This document shows positions 45,371 to 57,399 of a DNA stretch of 64,000 nt, piece by piece. Source of the DNA: Jaapia argillacea MUCL 33604. Lineage: Eukaryota > Basidiomycota > Agaricomycetes > Jaapiales > Jaapiaceae. The notes under the pieces were generated by a model. It was not told the origin of the DNA. It saw only the letters and a program-made list of their open reading frames with translations, and made no database searches. The translations under genes and the position numbers were made by a program. The stretch covers positions 1,083,950 through 1,147,949 of the forward strand of contig KL197717.1 of the NCBI GenBank assembly GCA_000697665.1, in the 5' to 3' direction. The first letter of the stretch is position 1, and every line of letters starts with the position of its first letter.

Positions 45371-46965
45371 CTATCTCCGAATATTTGTGTAAGCAGGCGG
45401 CAACTCGACAGTCTCGGGCTCCACATCTTCAGGCTCCTGACCAGGTGGAGGTCCGGCATCTTCATGCTGAACGATATTGACAGGTCTGAGCTCTGGCGGT
45501 CTCGCACTCTTCCTGGTATGATTCGAACTTCCACCTCCAGAACCCAAACCACCGAGAACACCAAGGTTATCCATTGTGCTAGTGGTAGCAGTTGATATCC
45601 TCCTCACACCGGCACCGGCACCCGACCTCGAACCTGCACCAGATCCATCTTCCTGAGCACCAGCGGAAGATACTTCAGTTGGGTCAGGCACGATGAAAGG
45701 TTCTGGTCGGTAAAATTGTGGTAGTTCTTCGTGGTCTCTGGTGTTATCGGCATTTTCGTCATCCTGCAGGAGGTCCACTGGGCGTTCTTTTTGCGTTTGC
45801 TGGAACTGTTTGCGACGGAGGAGGTAGAGGAGGAACAAGCCTAGTGCTAGGAGGAATACGACACCGCCGATAACGCCGCCTACGGAACAACATATGAGTT
45901 TGGAATAACAAAGAAGGGACATGAGGTGATAGTTACCGACGATAGCGCCAATATTGGTACCATTCCTGTAAAATGATGAGTACATGACGTGCAGTCGGAC
46001 TTTCTCCAGACTCACTTCGTCGTAGTCGTACTACTGTTGCTATTACCGGTACCAGCTCCAGTGGAGCTAGTAGGATAGCTACCACCAGCAGGAGATCCGG
46101 GAGTTGACGAAGGCGAGCTATTGCTCAGGCAAGATCCATCGTTATTCGGTCCTGAACTGACGGTGAACAGGACCGAGCCGCCTGAGCCTGGGCCTCTACT
46201 ATCGCCAGCGACGATCATTACAGTGGTACCTCCTCGAATGGAAGGTGTCCAGCTGAAACCAGTTCCGGTCCCGTTGGCTGATTGGTCGGTGATAGTTCCT
46301 TGAGGGATCGAGAAGGATTCGCCACCCGGAATAACGCCGGTGAAGGTCGGCGTACTTCACGGAGTATAAGTGGATGATCATGTGACGTGAAGAGAGAGGC
46401 ATGCGTACGATTGAACCTGGGATGGATCCCACCACAATCGAGTAGCTTGGCATTGAACGAGGGTGCTCGGAGGGTCCATCTTGAAAGTAAAAGGAGGGGC
46501 TACGTTTGTCGTTGCGTCAAAACAACTCGAGTCGCTACTTGTCATGACATTGGCGGCAACACTGGTTCCTCCACTTCCATATCCAGTAGTATCGCTCATC
46601 TACGATAAGACAACCCCAACGCCACACGAGATACGAAAAATCAGCAAAAGAATCAAACGACTTGCGGGAAAATGGACACGCACAACAGCGACGAACTGTG
46701 AGTTCGCTGGGTAGTTCAGTTTGAAGGAAACCGAGGACCCAGTGAAGTTGGTCTGAAAGATTTTACGAGCTTCGATATTGTTTGGGAGTGGTGAAGGACC
46801 AAACGGAATGATAACAACAGAATACGGCGGTTGTCCTGAACCTGAAAGAGAAATTGACAGGTTCTGACATTGTTGAGGAGTGCTAGTGAACTGGAAGGAG
46901 AAAGCTGAGGCTAATGAGGGGGCGAGAGTGGCCAAGGCGAGTGCGAGGAGGGGAATGGGCAGCAT
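45371..46965 (-). CDS. single-pass cell-surface glycoprotein with cytosolic PPxY tail
   Basis: Type I membrane protein of about 450 residues in five exons. The signal peptide is MLPIPLLALALATLAPSLAS with a likely cut before FSFQF. The ectodomain has two similar halves with the pattern CQNLSISLSGSGQPPYSVVI and TPTFTGVIPGGESFSIPQGT, followed by a Ser/Gly/Thr-rich stalk (SSTPGSPAGGSYPTSSTG), so heavily O-glycosylated. The membrane span is GVIGGVVFLLALGLFLLYLL, then basic RRK. The cytosolic tail of about 150 residues is acidic and Gly-rich and ends PPAYTNIRR, with a PPxY motif that could recruit an Rsp5-type ligase. Such proteins are common in mushrooms; their role is unknown. Confidence 0.75.
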
Positions 46966-47399
46966 GCTGGCTGCCAGGGAACAAGATGCGGAAACTCCAC
47001 AATTGCTGGCTCACGAACCGGAGGATAGCTCCAGAGCAGCTGATGGTACGGAGCGGGAAGTTCATGCCGGCTTGGGCTTGTCATGGGAAAAATGACACCA
47101 TAAAACTGACGGCACACGGTCTCCGGCTGTATTCCGTAGTACCCGGTAGCCTAGGCGGCTCAACTATTGTCTTTATCTCGGAATCAATCTCCTCAGAACT
47201 TGCATAGAACATCAACAGAGATACAGAAACTCAAACAGACAAACGGCCATCGCTGCTTCATCAGCGGAATCAACTACTTGTCCATCAAACTTTTGCTTCC
47301 CGTAGATAGCGTCGAAGCTCGGGACTGTAACAGATAGGAGAGAAGATGTGGAAAGATGTTCATGGGGATTGCGAAATCGAAGCTACGAAGGTCTTTGGT
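46966..47399. other. intergenic upstream of the surface-protein gene
   Basis: About 430 bp with no credible gene. It is the likely promoter of the minus-strand surface-protein gene and 3' end of the next gene. Confidence 0.45.
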
Positions 47400-48783
47400 C
47401 ACACAAAATCTTCTAGACCAATTGAACAGTTTTGTATTGTCCTCCACCACAGGATCTCCACAGTTGTGCTTTGAGCAGGCTCACCGACGTCGGTGGAGAG
47501 CATATCCCGACCCATCAGGTAGGTGCACCAAATTAGCAACGCCTCGTCATTGGAGAAAGGGGGGCTAATTCGGGCATCGAAGTAGTCGGTCATCTCTGAG
47601 CCATGGACCAATGAGAAAGGGTGCTTGCTCCTCGGGAAGGCACAAGGGAGGCGTTAAGAAGAATCGAAACCATGTTCGCGTGTAATCCGTGCGCATGAGA
47701 TCGAGATACGTACGAAACGTCGATTCGATTTCCTCGCGAGGCAGGGTTCAAAGAAGCTATGCGTCCGGCCAGGGGAAGGGGAGGCATCCTCAACTCCATA
47801 TCTGCCGGAGTGGGAATCTGGCATTGGGTAGTCAGGGTTCCAGCGCTTGAACCTCTCCGAAAATACTTTGTGATTGTTAATAGGGGCGACTTGGGAGGAC
47901 CAAATTGTGGACCTTGTGTGGGCGATCATCAAACTCAAAGAGCGAGTGCAGATCGTGGGCTTGAACGGTCACTAGCACATCCCCGACAACAATTTTCGTA
48001 ATAAAACCTTTGGAAGGCGCTAGTTCCTCATCGAATGATGGGCTAGTGTTAGAATCACGGGAGTTCGCCTGGAATGGTCGGCAGTGACGATTGTGAAATC
48101 GAAGGTCCCTTAGGCCCTTAGGCCCTTAGTAAGAACGCAAGAGCTTGAAGAAAAGTTCCTATTAGCTGAAATAGCTTTCCACGAGAGCGACAAGTCATCT
48201 CACAATTGACCGCGGTTAAGGTAACAGTCAAAATGTTGAACCCGGGGACACCTTTGACTGGTTGCACGAGAAACTGCGAATCCTCGATTCCGCATGATCA
48301 GAGTTTTGGCACCAGAACGGAAGCGAAGGGCCAAGGCGGTGGGGGGTGTAACTAAGATTCCAAAGTTCCACGACGATATCGGCCTTGGCAGGGGTCAGGA
48401 AGCATCCACTGGTAGGGACCAGTCTCATCATCTCAACCGAGGCCTGGGGTTTTCCAGATTGGAGGTAGAGGTTGATACACGAGGTGCAGGGCGCAAGAAT
48501 TTGTGTCTCCCCTTCAACGATCGTCGAATTCTCGATATAAATCGGGAGGCGAAGTTGTAATTCCAACATCGACACGTTATAGGTTGGGAGGTTTCGTGCA
48601 TTTCCTCTGTCGCTGACGACTAGTTTAGTGGAGAGATCCACAACACCTGAAGAACATCGGAGGTAGCCCAATCAGTAAAACAAGGTAGGGAAAACTCACC
48701 ATACAGAAACTGAGAATTATCCATCCAGTCCGCGTACGATAGGATGCGGAGTACAATTTCAAGCCAGAGGTCTGACAACTTCA
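47400..48783 (-). CDS. F-box-like protein, exon structure partly unresolved
   Basis: ATG at 48783 gives MKLSDLWLEIVLRILSYADW, which resembles an F-box start, and splices (48697 donor, about 48650 acceptor) to VVDLSTKLVVSDRGNARNLP and VELWNLSYTPHRLG. Further exons suggested by continuity encode ITKIVVGDVLVTVQAHDLHS, LFEFDDRPHK and, at about 47700-47860, CQIPTPADMELRMPPLPLAG with IASLNPASRG. A final frame of 70 codons ends at 47399. Basidiomycetes have large families of F-box proteins with this kind of beta-rich C-terminal region. The start is fairly good, but the middle and 3' end are guesses. It may be a decayed family member. Confidence 0.4.
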
Positions 48784-49160
48784 TCGACGTGGAGAGAACG
48801 TTACGGAAAACGACATCAAAAGGTGCTTCGGGTGACCAAACGAGTCAATAGCTTTACTCCCTGGAGCTCATTTTCAATTTCAGTTAATCGAGTACTGCAG
48901 AAGATAGGTCAACACTTCCGTGTGCGTCCCTCAGATACTCGGAGTGGGTTCGGAGAAGGCCCAGTTGTGACACGTCACACAAGCGTGACGGCGTTAAAGC
49001 TGGTTCAAGTTCGAGCTCAGCGACATTCAACTCTTCTTGAAGCACTTCGCCCTTATCCGCGATATTGGGTACATTCTACATTCTACGTTGCCTCCACAAC
49101 AATATCACGTTCAATTTGCAGCAACGCAAACTATTCTAGTTCTTTTCCACATTCCTATCT

Positions 49161-52100
49161 ATGAACATGTCTGGACCGGTGGCTGACACAGGTCTTCCTC
49201 GTGCTCCCCCAATCCAATACAACGCCCCTCTTGGGACTCGCTGGCAGAAAGAGAAGGCGGCAGCGGGTCAAGGTGCCTTTGATTTCCCAGAAGATCCCAA
49301 GTCTATTGGCCCGTGGATCATTGGCGAATGCGTCGGTAAAGGCGCGAGTGGTCGAGTCAAGATCGCTCGCCATGCTCGTACAGGTCAACTCGCCGCAATC
49401 AAGATCCTCCCCCTTCAGCCAGTTGTCAGCGCACGCACCACTTCGGTGGCCGCTCACCAAGCCAAGTCCGAAAAGCAGCGCCTAGGCATCGATCGGGAGA
49501 TTACTATGATGAAGCTCATGAACCATCCAAACATCATGCGCATTTACGACGTTTACGAAGGCGACAAGGAACTATTCCTCATCTTGGAGTACGTGGAAGG
49601 TGGCGAGTTGTTTGATTTCCTCGTCAACCGGGGCAAACTACCTCATCTTCAAGCTCTTGCCTACTTCAAACAAATCGTCTATGGGCTCAATTATGCGCAT
49701 ACATTCTCCATTATCCACCGCGATCTCAAGCCCGAGAACATCCTTATCCACTCTCTCAATCCTCCTCTGATCAAGATCGCTGACTGGGGTATGGCGGCCT
49801 TCGCTCCCCCCGATAGACAACTGGATACTAGCTGTGGAAGTCCTCATTACGCTAGTCCCGAAATCGTCAATGGCTTGAAGTATCAAGGGACCGCTACTGA
49901 CATCTGGAGCTGTGGTGTTATCTTGTACGCGCTCCTGACTGGTCGCTTGCCTTTCGACGACAAAAATGTCAAGAACTTGTTGGCAAAGGTCAAAACTGGC
50001 AAGTACGACCTACCGAGCTATATAGACTCTCAAGCTCGAGACCTCTTGTCACGTATGCTGGTTGTGGATGTCGGAAAACGCATTACGGTCCGTCTATCCC
50101 GCTTCTCGTTTGCTCAATATGTCATTGACGCCAAACCTTGCAACAGATGTCTGAAGTACTTGGTCACCCTTGGCTCCACAACGACACTCCTGGCATTACT
50201 TGCGTTCTGGCCCCTTCTGTCTCAGAGCTAGCTCAGCCTCTTGCCTCGGCTGCTTGTATCGACAAGGATCTCTTAGAGTCTCTTCGTGTCATCTGGGGTC
50301 GATCGGCCAACCTCGAAATCATCAAGGGTGACCTTCTCAGCCCACCAGGTCTCGGGACTCTCGCCAAGGCATTTTACTTCCTTCTACAGAAGCATCGCGA
50401 ACGAAATCTTGAGGAACGTGGGATCTTGAATGTTCAACGCGTTGAGAACGGCGCTGGGAGAACGGTCACCCTTCGGCAGTATACTTCGCCCAAGTTGTCG
50501 AGTTGTATCCACTTTGCGCAGAGTGCGGACTATCCACAACGTGTCAGACCTAGTCGAATGGCTACTGCTCCTGCCGCTCCTCAAGCCTACATTCACACGC
50601 ATATACCCCATTCTTATCTTTCTCCAACTAGCCTGACTGCGACATCTCCGACTCCATCACTGAACCATCGGTCTCGCCCTGTTTCTCCTGCTGGTCCTCG
50701 TCCAAGACCCGTTTCCTCATCTGGACCTTCTCCACGACAAACCTCTCCAATCTATCTTGGACCCCCATCTCCTGGATCTGTCTCTCCCGCGTTCTCCTCT
50801 GATACGACGCCGAGGCCTACCGCCGTTCGGATATCCAGGTTGCCGTCTCAGTCCTCACCGCCGTCACCCTTGCATATGAACGTGTCATACCGCCATAACG
50901 GTGGTCAGCAAGGGACGCCGACTCAGTTCCTGTCGTTGCCCTTGTTGGACGTACCTTCTCAGGTCCCTTCTGGCTCCCGCTCGCCTTCGTTGTATGCTCC
51001 GCAGCCACCGCCAAGGACCCCATCTCCCCTTACAAGGGCGTCAACTACATCTGGATACTTCACGTTCCCTACGATTCCATCTGCTGCCCCGTCGATGTTG
51101 TCCACTAGTCAAGAACCAACGCCAAGACCATCTCCTCGGCTCCCACCTGCTCCTACTATCCTTGCACCTGTTCCACAGCATGCACGTGCCTCCTTAGGAT
51201 TGTTGCCCATGGTTAGCGCTCCCAGGATGACAACATCAGAGCAGCAGAGGACGATGGATGACATCGCTAATAGAATGAACGTCCTCGTCGCTAGGGATAA
51301 CGCTGCGTATGTCCACGTCTTTGGAAGGGAGAGGCAGCGTTCGTCTGGACAATCAAGAGAGTCGTCATATGCGCCTTCAATCATCGATCGCGAGACTTAT
51401 GTGTATCCGTATGGCAGGCCTGGGGTCAGTGATGTTCGGGAGCAAGATCCGCGTCATCAAGCTCATGGCCATGGTCAAGACCAAGCGTATGGAAATCGTC
51501 CTGTTCACTTGACTAGTCGTCCTTTGCCACCTGTTAGATATAGGCACAATGGAGGAGCCCAAGATAATGGGGAGTGGGCTGCGAACAAGGAGAATAATGG
51601 GAATGTGGGTGGCAGGGCTGCGTATGGCACTGGTCCTATGATGGCTTCGGAAGGGTTGGGATTTGGGAAGGTTGGTGTCAGGAACGATGAGGGCCATGAC
51701 GAGGGTCAGGTTTCCTTCATGGGGGACCACCCAGGATTGAAGGAGGCTGAAGCCCAGAGGAGGGAGAGAAGAGCTCGACGTGAGTTCTTTCCCGTCATCA
51801 TCTTTTTGGCCATGAGAGCTAATGTGATTTTTTGGGATTGATAGTCCCGCCCTTGGATTTCCATGGTCCGACACCTACCAGACGTTCGACATTTTCCGCT
51901 TCTGGTATCAAGTCCCCTACACTCATGTCTCCCGCATCTGGTTCAATCCTTGGGTCGCCTGTGATGGGCGAGTTCAAGGGCTGGTTCTCCAGCCTATTCA
52001 ATTGGAAACAAAGTCACGTCCTATACTCTACGGAGAACTTGATGAGCACCAGGGAGGAAGTTGGGAGGTTGTTGATGGAGGCAGGTGTGGTGATTTGTTT

Positions 52101-52419
52101 GGAGGATCCGGATGTGATGATGGGTGATGCGAGTGGTTTGGGGATGTTGAAATGCCGTGTGGATGATGGGATGGAGGTTGGTGGGTCGGCGAAGGGAGCA
52201 AGATTTAGGGTGGAGTTTTCTGCTTCGTCGGAGTTGGGGAGGGGTGCTCGTGGATTCTGTTGTGCGGTTGCGATGATTCAGGAGAAGGGGTCCGTGTCGA
52301 CATTTAAGACGGTTTATAGGAGGGTTAGGGAGGAGTGGAGGTTAGATGGGGGTGGCGTTGATGGTGGCTTCGGATATCCGTCTCCTTATGTTGGAGCGGG
52401 AGAGGTGGTAGGATGGTGA
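49161..52419 (+). CDS. Gin4/Hsl1/Kcc4-type (Nim1-related) protein kinase
   Basis: Ser/Thr kinase of about 1044 residues linking septin/bud-site organisation to cell-cycle entry. Exons 49161-50087, 50147-51779 and 51845-52419. The catalytic domain is at residues about 50-330: glycine loop GECVGKGASGRVKIA, catalytic Lys in AAIKIL, HRDLKPENILI, then DWG where most kinases have DFG, and CGSPHYASPEIVNGLKY. The DWG and the spacing are typical of the Gin4/Hsl1 group. The central 500 residues are Pro/Ser-rich and disordered. The C-terminal exon (GWFSSLFNWKQSHVLYSTEN, EVGRLLMEAGVVICLEDPD, FRVEFSASSE) resembles the KA1-like membrane-binding domain of these kinases. Confidence 0.88.
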
Positions 52420-52793
52420 AGGCTGGCCTTTGGGTTCTATAGAGTATGTTCCGGACGTGACCATCATTTATTCCTATTCTTTCACTACTTTTTCTATGTC
52501 TCCACTCCTTTCTTCCTTGCACGTTTCAGTGCCTATCTCTACTTGCCTTGCTCGACATGTATTCGAGCCACTTCAGTCTCGTCAAATATTACACACGTCT
52601 TCAACGTACAACATTGTCCGCTGAGTACTTCGTAAAAGGATATTGCAATCCATAAATAAGTTGCCAGTCTGGCGGGATACAGTGCCACAGTAGCTGCAAA
52701 ACGGGAAGCCAAATAGGTTGACCTCCCTTCCTGAAGACACGCGTGCTTATTCGTACATGTACACTGACTTCCACAACTCCAAGTGCGTGGAGA

Positions 52794-53237
52794 CTATCGG
52801 GGAGGCGGAGGCGGAGGAGGCCCACGGACTAGAGCTTTAGGTGGGCCTCGCGGGGCATAATATGGCTTTGGCGGATCGACGACAGGTCTGTAAATGTCAA
52901 CGATGTTCGTGAGTGGCCCAAACGTCGTCGACGGGAGGAAGATACGCAACGACTGTGAGCCGCCTGAGGGAGCATCGGCGCTGGCACCTACGGGAACGTT
53001 CTCCGAGCTAAGCAGCGCGAAAGAGTCAGCATTCTCTTGGGGAGACAGGATCACGTCGAAACTTACGCCCTCGAAGTGGATGTGGCGTTCTCCCCTTCAC
53101 GTCCGCTGCGATAACACATCCAGAGGAGTGTTAAGCGCCGTTGCACGAGCGCCATCGAAGACTTCTACTTACGAAGGAGACCCGATTTGGGGATTTCCCA
53201 AGTCGACGCTGGGGTTGGAGGGATTTTGGGAGTCCAT
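52794..53237 (-). CDS. small proline-rich protein, unknown function
   Basis: 105 residues from exons 53173-53237, 53067-53105 and 52794-53007, all joined by GTAAGT/AG-type borders. It starts MDSQNPSNPSVDLGNPQIGS. The middle segment ASADAPSGGSQSLRIFLPST is the best-conserved part against the copy at 22361, and the end is Pro-rich (YYAPRGPPKA, then a polyproline run). There is no signal peptide, membrane span or recognised domain. Conservation of both intron positions and of coding-type differences in the duplicate supports a real gene. Function unknown. Confidence 0.55.
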
Positions 53238-54105
53238 TGTATTTCGTGGTGAGGACGAATGTGTGGTGAGAGCCAATGGTCTCCGGTAGCCAGACGCCCG
53301 CCTTATAAGCAAAGAGAAAGTGATAGAGACGCCTACATGTGAACTTTAGACCTTCCTAGAGTTCTTCCGTCGCTTCTATCGATGGTATCAAGCGCCCGGA
53401 CGGTTTCCTCGTTGTTTGTATGGGGTAGCTATGATCCTGAGCGCCTATCGACTGTCAGATGACAGGGAGGCTGACTGAGAATGGGTGGGAGTCCAGCGAA
53501 GGGGGTGAGCTCCAGCAACATATTCGGCTATAAGCTCCCTGCACCCATGATACCCTGAAGGTTCTCCCCTGTATGGTATCAGGATAGCGAGGGAAATGAA
53601 ACCAGCTTGAGTCTAGATCCACGTATCGTCCAGTAGTCCGTGACAATCGCCAAATTCTCCGGTGAAAGGAGGGCGGGTGACGAGTGCATCGAATCAGCAC
53701 CGTGGACTGACAGCCTGCTGGCAGCCATTTCTATTGGGCGATAACCACGAGGTGGATTGGTCAAACATAGCGCAGGGATCTTCGAGGCAAGCCAAAAAAA
53801 GACCGAGCCAGGGATGGGGATTCATACAGGGGCCATAATATTGTTCGCCTTTGGATTCTGTGGATGACAGACACCGTAACAATTTAACAGTGTGTTTAGA
53901 ACACCAGTCTGGACAGATAATAGAGATAAGATCATTGTAGCTGCAAGAACTTCATGGACCTGGGTGAATTCAAGCGGAGAGAGGTAGTATTCTGCGGCTG
54001 AAGAACTACGTTTTGAGGAGGATTTGCGGGAGGAGTGACTCCAAAATAGGAAATCCAAGATTTTTGTGTTCAGTCCTGGCGGAGTCCTCATCAGCCTAAA
54101 ATTTG
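53238..54105. other. intergenic between small proline-rich gene and MAK5
   Basis: About 870 bp, divergent promoter region of the two genes, and part of the inverted duplication. Several frames of 60-90 codons occur on the minus strand (for example 53822-54091), but they are not preserved in frame in copy 1, so I do not call them. Confidence 0.5.
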
Positions 54106-57100
54106 ATGGCTCAGTCCAAGCGCAAGCTCAAGTTGTCTTCCTCCACCGTTTCCGCCTCAAACAAACGCTCCAAACTCACCCACGTCCATACAAACCCGAA
54201 TGACTTGCCCTGGAAAACGGTCTCCCGATCAAAAGGGGCATGGTTAGGCGCCGATGATGGAATTTTAGAATTGGAAGAGGTTGAGGGTGTAGAAGTTGTC
54301 TATGAGGAGGGCGAGAACGGGAAGGTTGCCAGGTTCAATGTGAGTCATCGTTTATGGTAGATGCACGTCGGAAATTTACTCGATGGCAGGTCCTTGACGA
54401 GGATGAGGAGCATGCAGGGGGCCAGGTAGAAGGGGATGATCCACCGACAGGTGAGGTGGGATACGAACAGGAACCTGGTGCAGATAATGAAGGAGACGAT
54501 TCCATACCTCTTCCTGAGACCGAGGACACATCGCCTCCCGAGGAAACATTTGACAGTAAGTCTATTTTTTCTGTTCACAGGACCTCTCCTCAAGTTATTG
54601 ACAGCAATCTACTCTCTCTAGCTCAATCCCTTCTTCAGAACTGGCTCGCATATCCACTCCACCCTTCTCTTCTCAAATCCCTCCACTCCCTTTCCTTCGT
54701 CTCACCTACACCAATCCAAACCCAGGCAATCCCACTCGCTCTGTCCGGTCGAGACGTCATCGGCGTTGCAGAGACTGGATCTGGCAAAACCCTTGCATAT
54801 GGCCTCCCCATCTTACATTACATTCTCTCTCGACCTCGACCTCGAACACAAGTGGCAAAAGCGAGACGAAAACTGAGTGCATTGATCCTAGCTCCAACGC
54901 GCGAGCTTGCACTTCAGGTCTCCTCGCACCTCAATCAATGTCTGAACTCGATCAACAAACCCGAGTCTTCACCTCAGATATCCGAAGGCCCTGGCCTTGC
55001 CGGTAAGGTATCGGAGAACAAGGCGAATGCCCACGGGAAGGGGAAAGGAAAGGGAACGGTGGAGGGAAAATCTGCATCAACCTCATCCACTTCGACAGAT
55101 AACCCCCATCCAGCAAAGTCACCTCCGCTTGTAAGCGTGGCCGCCATCGTTGGTGGGATGTCCTCCCAAAAACAGCGCCGAATCCTCGACAGAGGCGTTG
55201 ATATCCTCGTTGCCACACCTGGTCGACTTTGGGATATCCTAGAAGACGTGCATCCCGACTTTCCATTTCTGTGCATCGTCTAGATTCTGATTCTTTTCCT
55301 TCCATTAGGATGATACCCTAGCAAAAGAGATAAAGACTCTCAAATTCTTAGTCCTCGACGAAGCGGATCGTATGGTCGAAGCTGGGCATTTCGCCGAGTT
55401 GGACAATATATTAAGACTGACGCTTCAACAATCCCGGTCAATACACTCTGGTTCTCTCACCTTCCGACAGCAGTTGAACTCATCACCTTACCTTCGGCTT
55501 CTTCTTCTAGTCAGGACGAGACCGACCCCGAATTCTTGGGTCAGATGGGTGAAGAGGTGGACGAGAGCAAGCACGTTGTCGAGGAAGAAATGCAAACTTT
55601 TGTTTTCTCCGCTACCATGAGCAAGGATCTCCAACAAAATCTGAAAAAACGACGCTCGGGGTTCAAGGGCGCGTTCTCAAAAGCGGGGTCAAAACCTGCG
55701 TCGACCCTCGGTATGCATGTCGCTACCTCCAGTATCCACCTACTTGTTCTGACTGATGTATTTGAATTGTATAGATGATCTATTGTTGAGGTTGGACTTT
55801 CGAGATCCTGAACCTGAGGTTATTGATCTGAGTCCGGAGGGAGGAGTGGTGTCGTCTCTTCGGGAGAGTAAAGTCGAGTGTTTATCTGCGGACAAGGTGT
55901 GTCTCTTCTCACCCACCTCAATGCTCCATCTTTCGTCATAACTTTACGCATATATGCTGACTGTGGCTCCCGATTTTGGTCCCAGGACGTTTACTTGTAT
56001 TACTTCTTGCTGCGTTACCCTGGTCGATCTCTCGTGTTCCTCTCGTCTATTGATGGGATTCGGAGGTTGATGCCGTTGATGGAGTTGTTGAATGTGAAGG
56101 CGTTTCCTTTGCATTCACAGTTGGAGCAGAGACAGCGATTGAAGAACCTCGATCGGTGAGTGTCTGTTGTCTTTAGAGTTCTCACTTGGCAACGTTCGGA
56201 TCAAAGATTTTTTTTGTCAACGCGCATCTAACTTGTCTATCAGTTTCAAGTCAACCTCGTCGTCGGTCCTACTGGCAACTGACATTGCAGCTCGAGGACT
56301 GGATATTCCTTCCGTCGATCACGTTATTCACTATCAAATCCCCCGTTCGGCAGATGTTTATGTCCATCGGAATGGTAGGACAGCCCGAGCCAACCGGAGT
56401 GGGTTCAGTTTGATCATGGTTGCGCCTGACGAGAGGAGACTGGTCAGAGGTTTGATGGGGAGCTTGAAGAGAGGTAAGCCCCACACACCTTTTGGACGTT
56501 TATTCAATACTGATTTCCGCTGGATTCAAGACGAAGCTGAGATTCCGGAGTTGACTCCAGACCTTTACCTTTTGGATAAATTGAAGGCGAGGGTGCAGTT
56601 GGCGAGACAGATTGATAAGGCGCAACATAAGGTTAAGAAGGAGAATTATGAGAAGAATTGGTTAAAGGTGGCTGCTGAGGCTATGGAGATTGAGCTTGAT
56701 TCCGATTTGGCTACGTCGGTGTTCTGGTTTTGCTCTTGGCGGGAGAACGACACTAACTGTTGTTTGTCTGTCGCCCTCTAGTGATTCAGAGGACGACTCT
56801 GCTCCAACAAAGAAGAAGGCGAAGGCCAAAGTGGGTTCGTTGAAGGCCGAGTTGAAGCACCTATTGTCCCAGCCTCTCGTCGCGAAAGGTGTTTTGGCGA
56901 AGTATATCACGTCCGGCAGTGTTGATATCGTAGATGATCTGTTGGCTGGTGAATGTGAGTATTCTTTCGTTTTCTCGTTCCTCTTTGGTGGTTGTAGTGG
57001 TTGTTGATGCTTTGCCGGGGTTTTAGCTCTCGAGACGATGTTGGGTGTTAAACGTGTGGAAGCTGGGAGCGAGGTCAACCCAGCGAGGAAGAAGAGAAAG

Positions 57101-57163
57101 AGTGCAGGGGCTTCACGCAAAAAGGAAGAGGATTATGAGGAGTGGAATGGTTTCGGATCGTAG
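54106..57163 (+). CDS. MAK5: DEAD-box RNA helicase Mak5 (DDX24-like)
   Basis: Nucleolar ATP-dependent RNA helicase needed for 60S ribosomal subunit assembly, about 830 residues. ATG at 54106 ([18 protein letters not shown]). After an acidic N-terminus comes the Q-motif ([20 protein letters not shown]), motif [11 protein letters not shown], Ia APTRELALQ, then an insertion rich in Lys/Gly/Ser typical of Mak5, [10 protein letters not shown], motif [17 protein letters not shown], motif [25 protein letters not shown] (IV-V region), [20 protein letters not shown] (V) and HRNGRTARA (VI). It ends [14 protein letters not shown]. About nine introns; one donor near 55437 is GTCAAT. The 5' end of this gene is duplicated at 21.1-21.4 kb. 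Confidence 0.92.
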
Positions 57164-57399
57164 CCACGGTGTACTTGCCACTTGGGTACTTGTGGAAGTT
57201 CTGTAGATTTGACCACGACCGATTTTGTGATGTTTTTCTCGAGACAAGTCAACACGCGTGACTCGACGCGCCACGCGTTTTGCGGCGCGTCCGTTGATCA
57301 AATTCCCGGGCCCGCGTATCTTGACTGCTACCACGTCCACAGCGACGACGATTCATCTTGGTATCCCGACACATATTCTGGCTGATATCCTCTTGTTCC

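Larger units (their letters stand above)
52640..54450 (-). repeat. inverted segmental duplication, copy 2 (parental-looking)
   Basis: Counterpart of 21120-22995 in inverted orientation, about 31 kb away. It contains an apparently intact small proline-rich gene (-), a non-coding stretch of about 870 bp, and the start of the intact MAK5 gene (+). Since both genes are whole here and broken in the other copy, this is the likely source. Boundaries are approximate. Confidence 0.78.

Noticed and set aside
53579-54091. Minus-strand frames between the small proline-rich gene and MAK5 as a gene
   Set aside because: The DNA is conserved in the duplicate at 21.5-22.1 kb, but no frame stays open in both copies, so it behaves as non-coding DNA.
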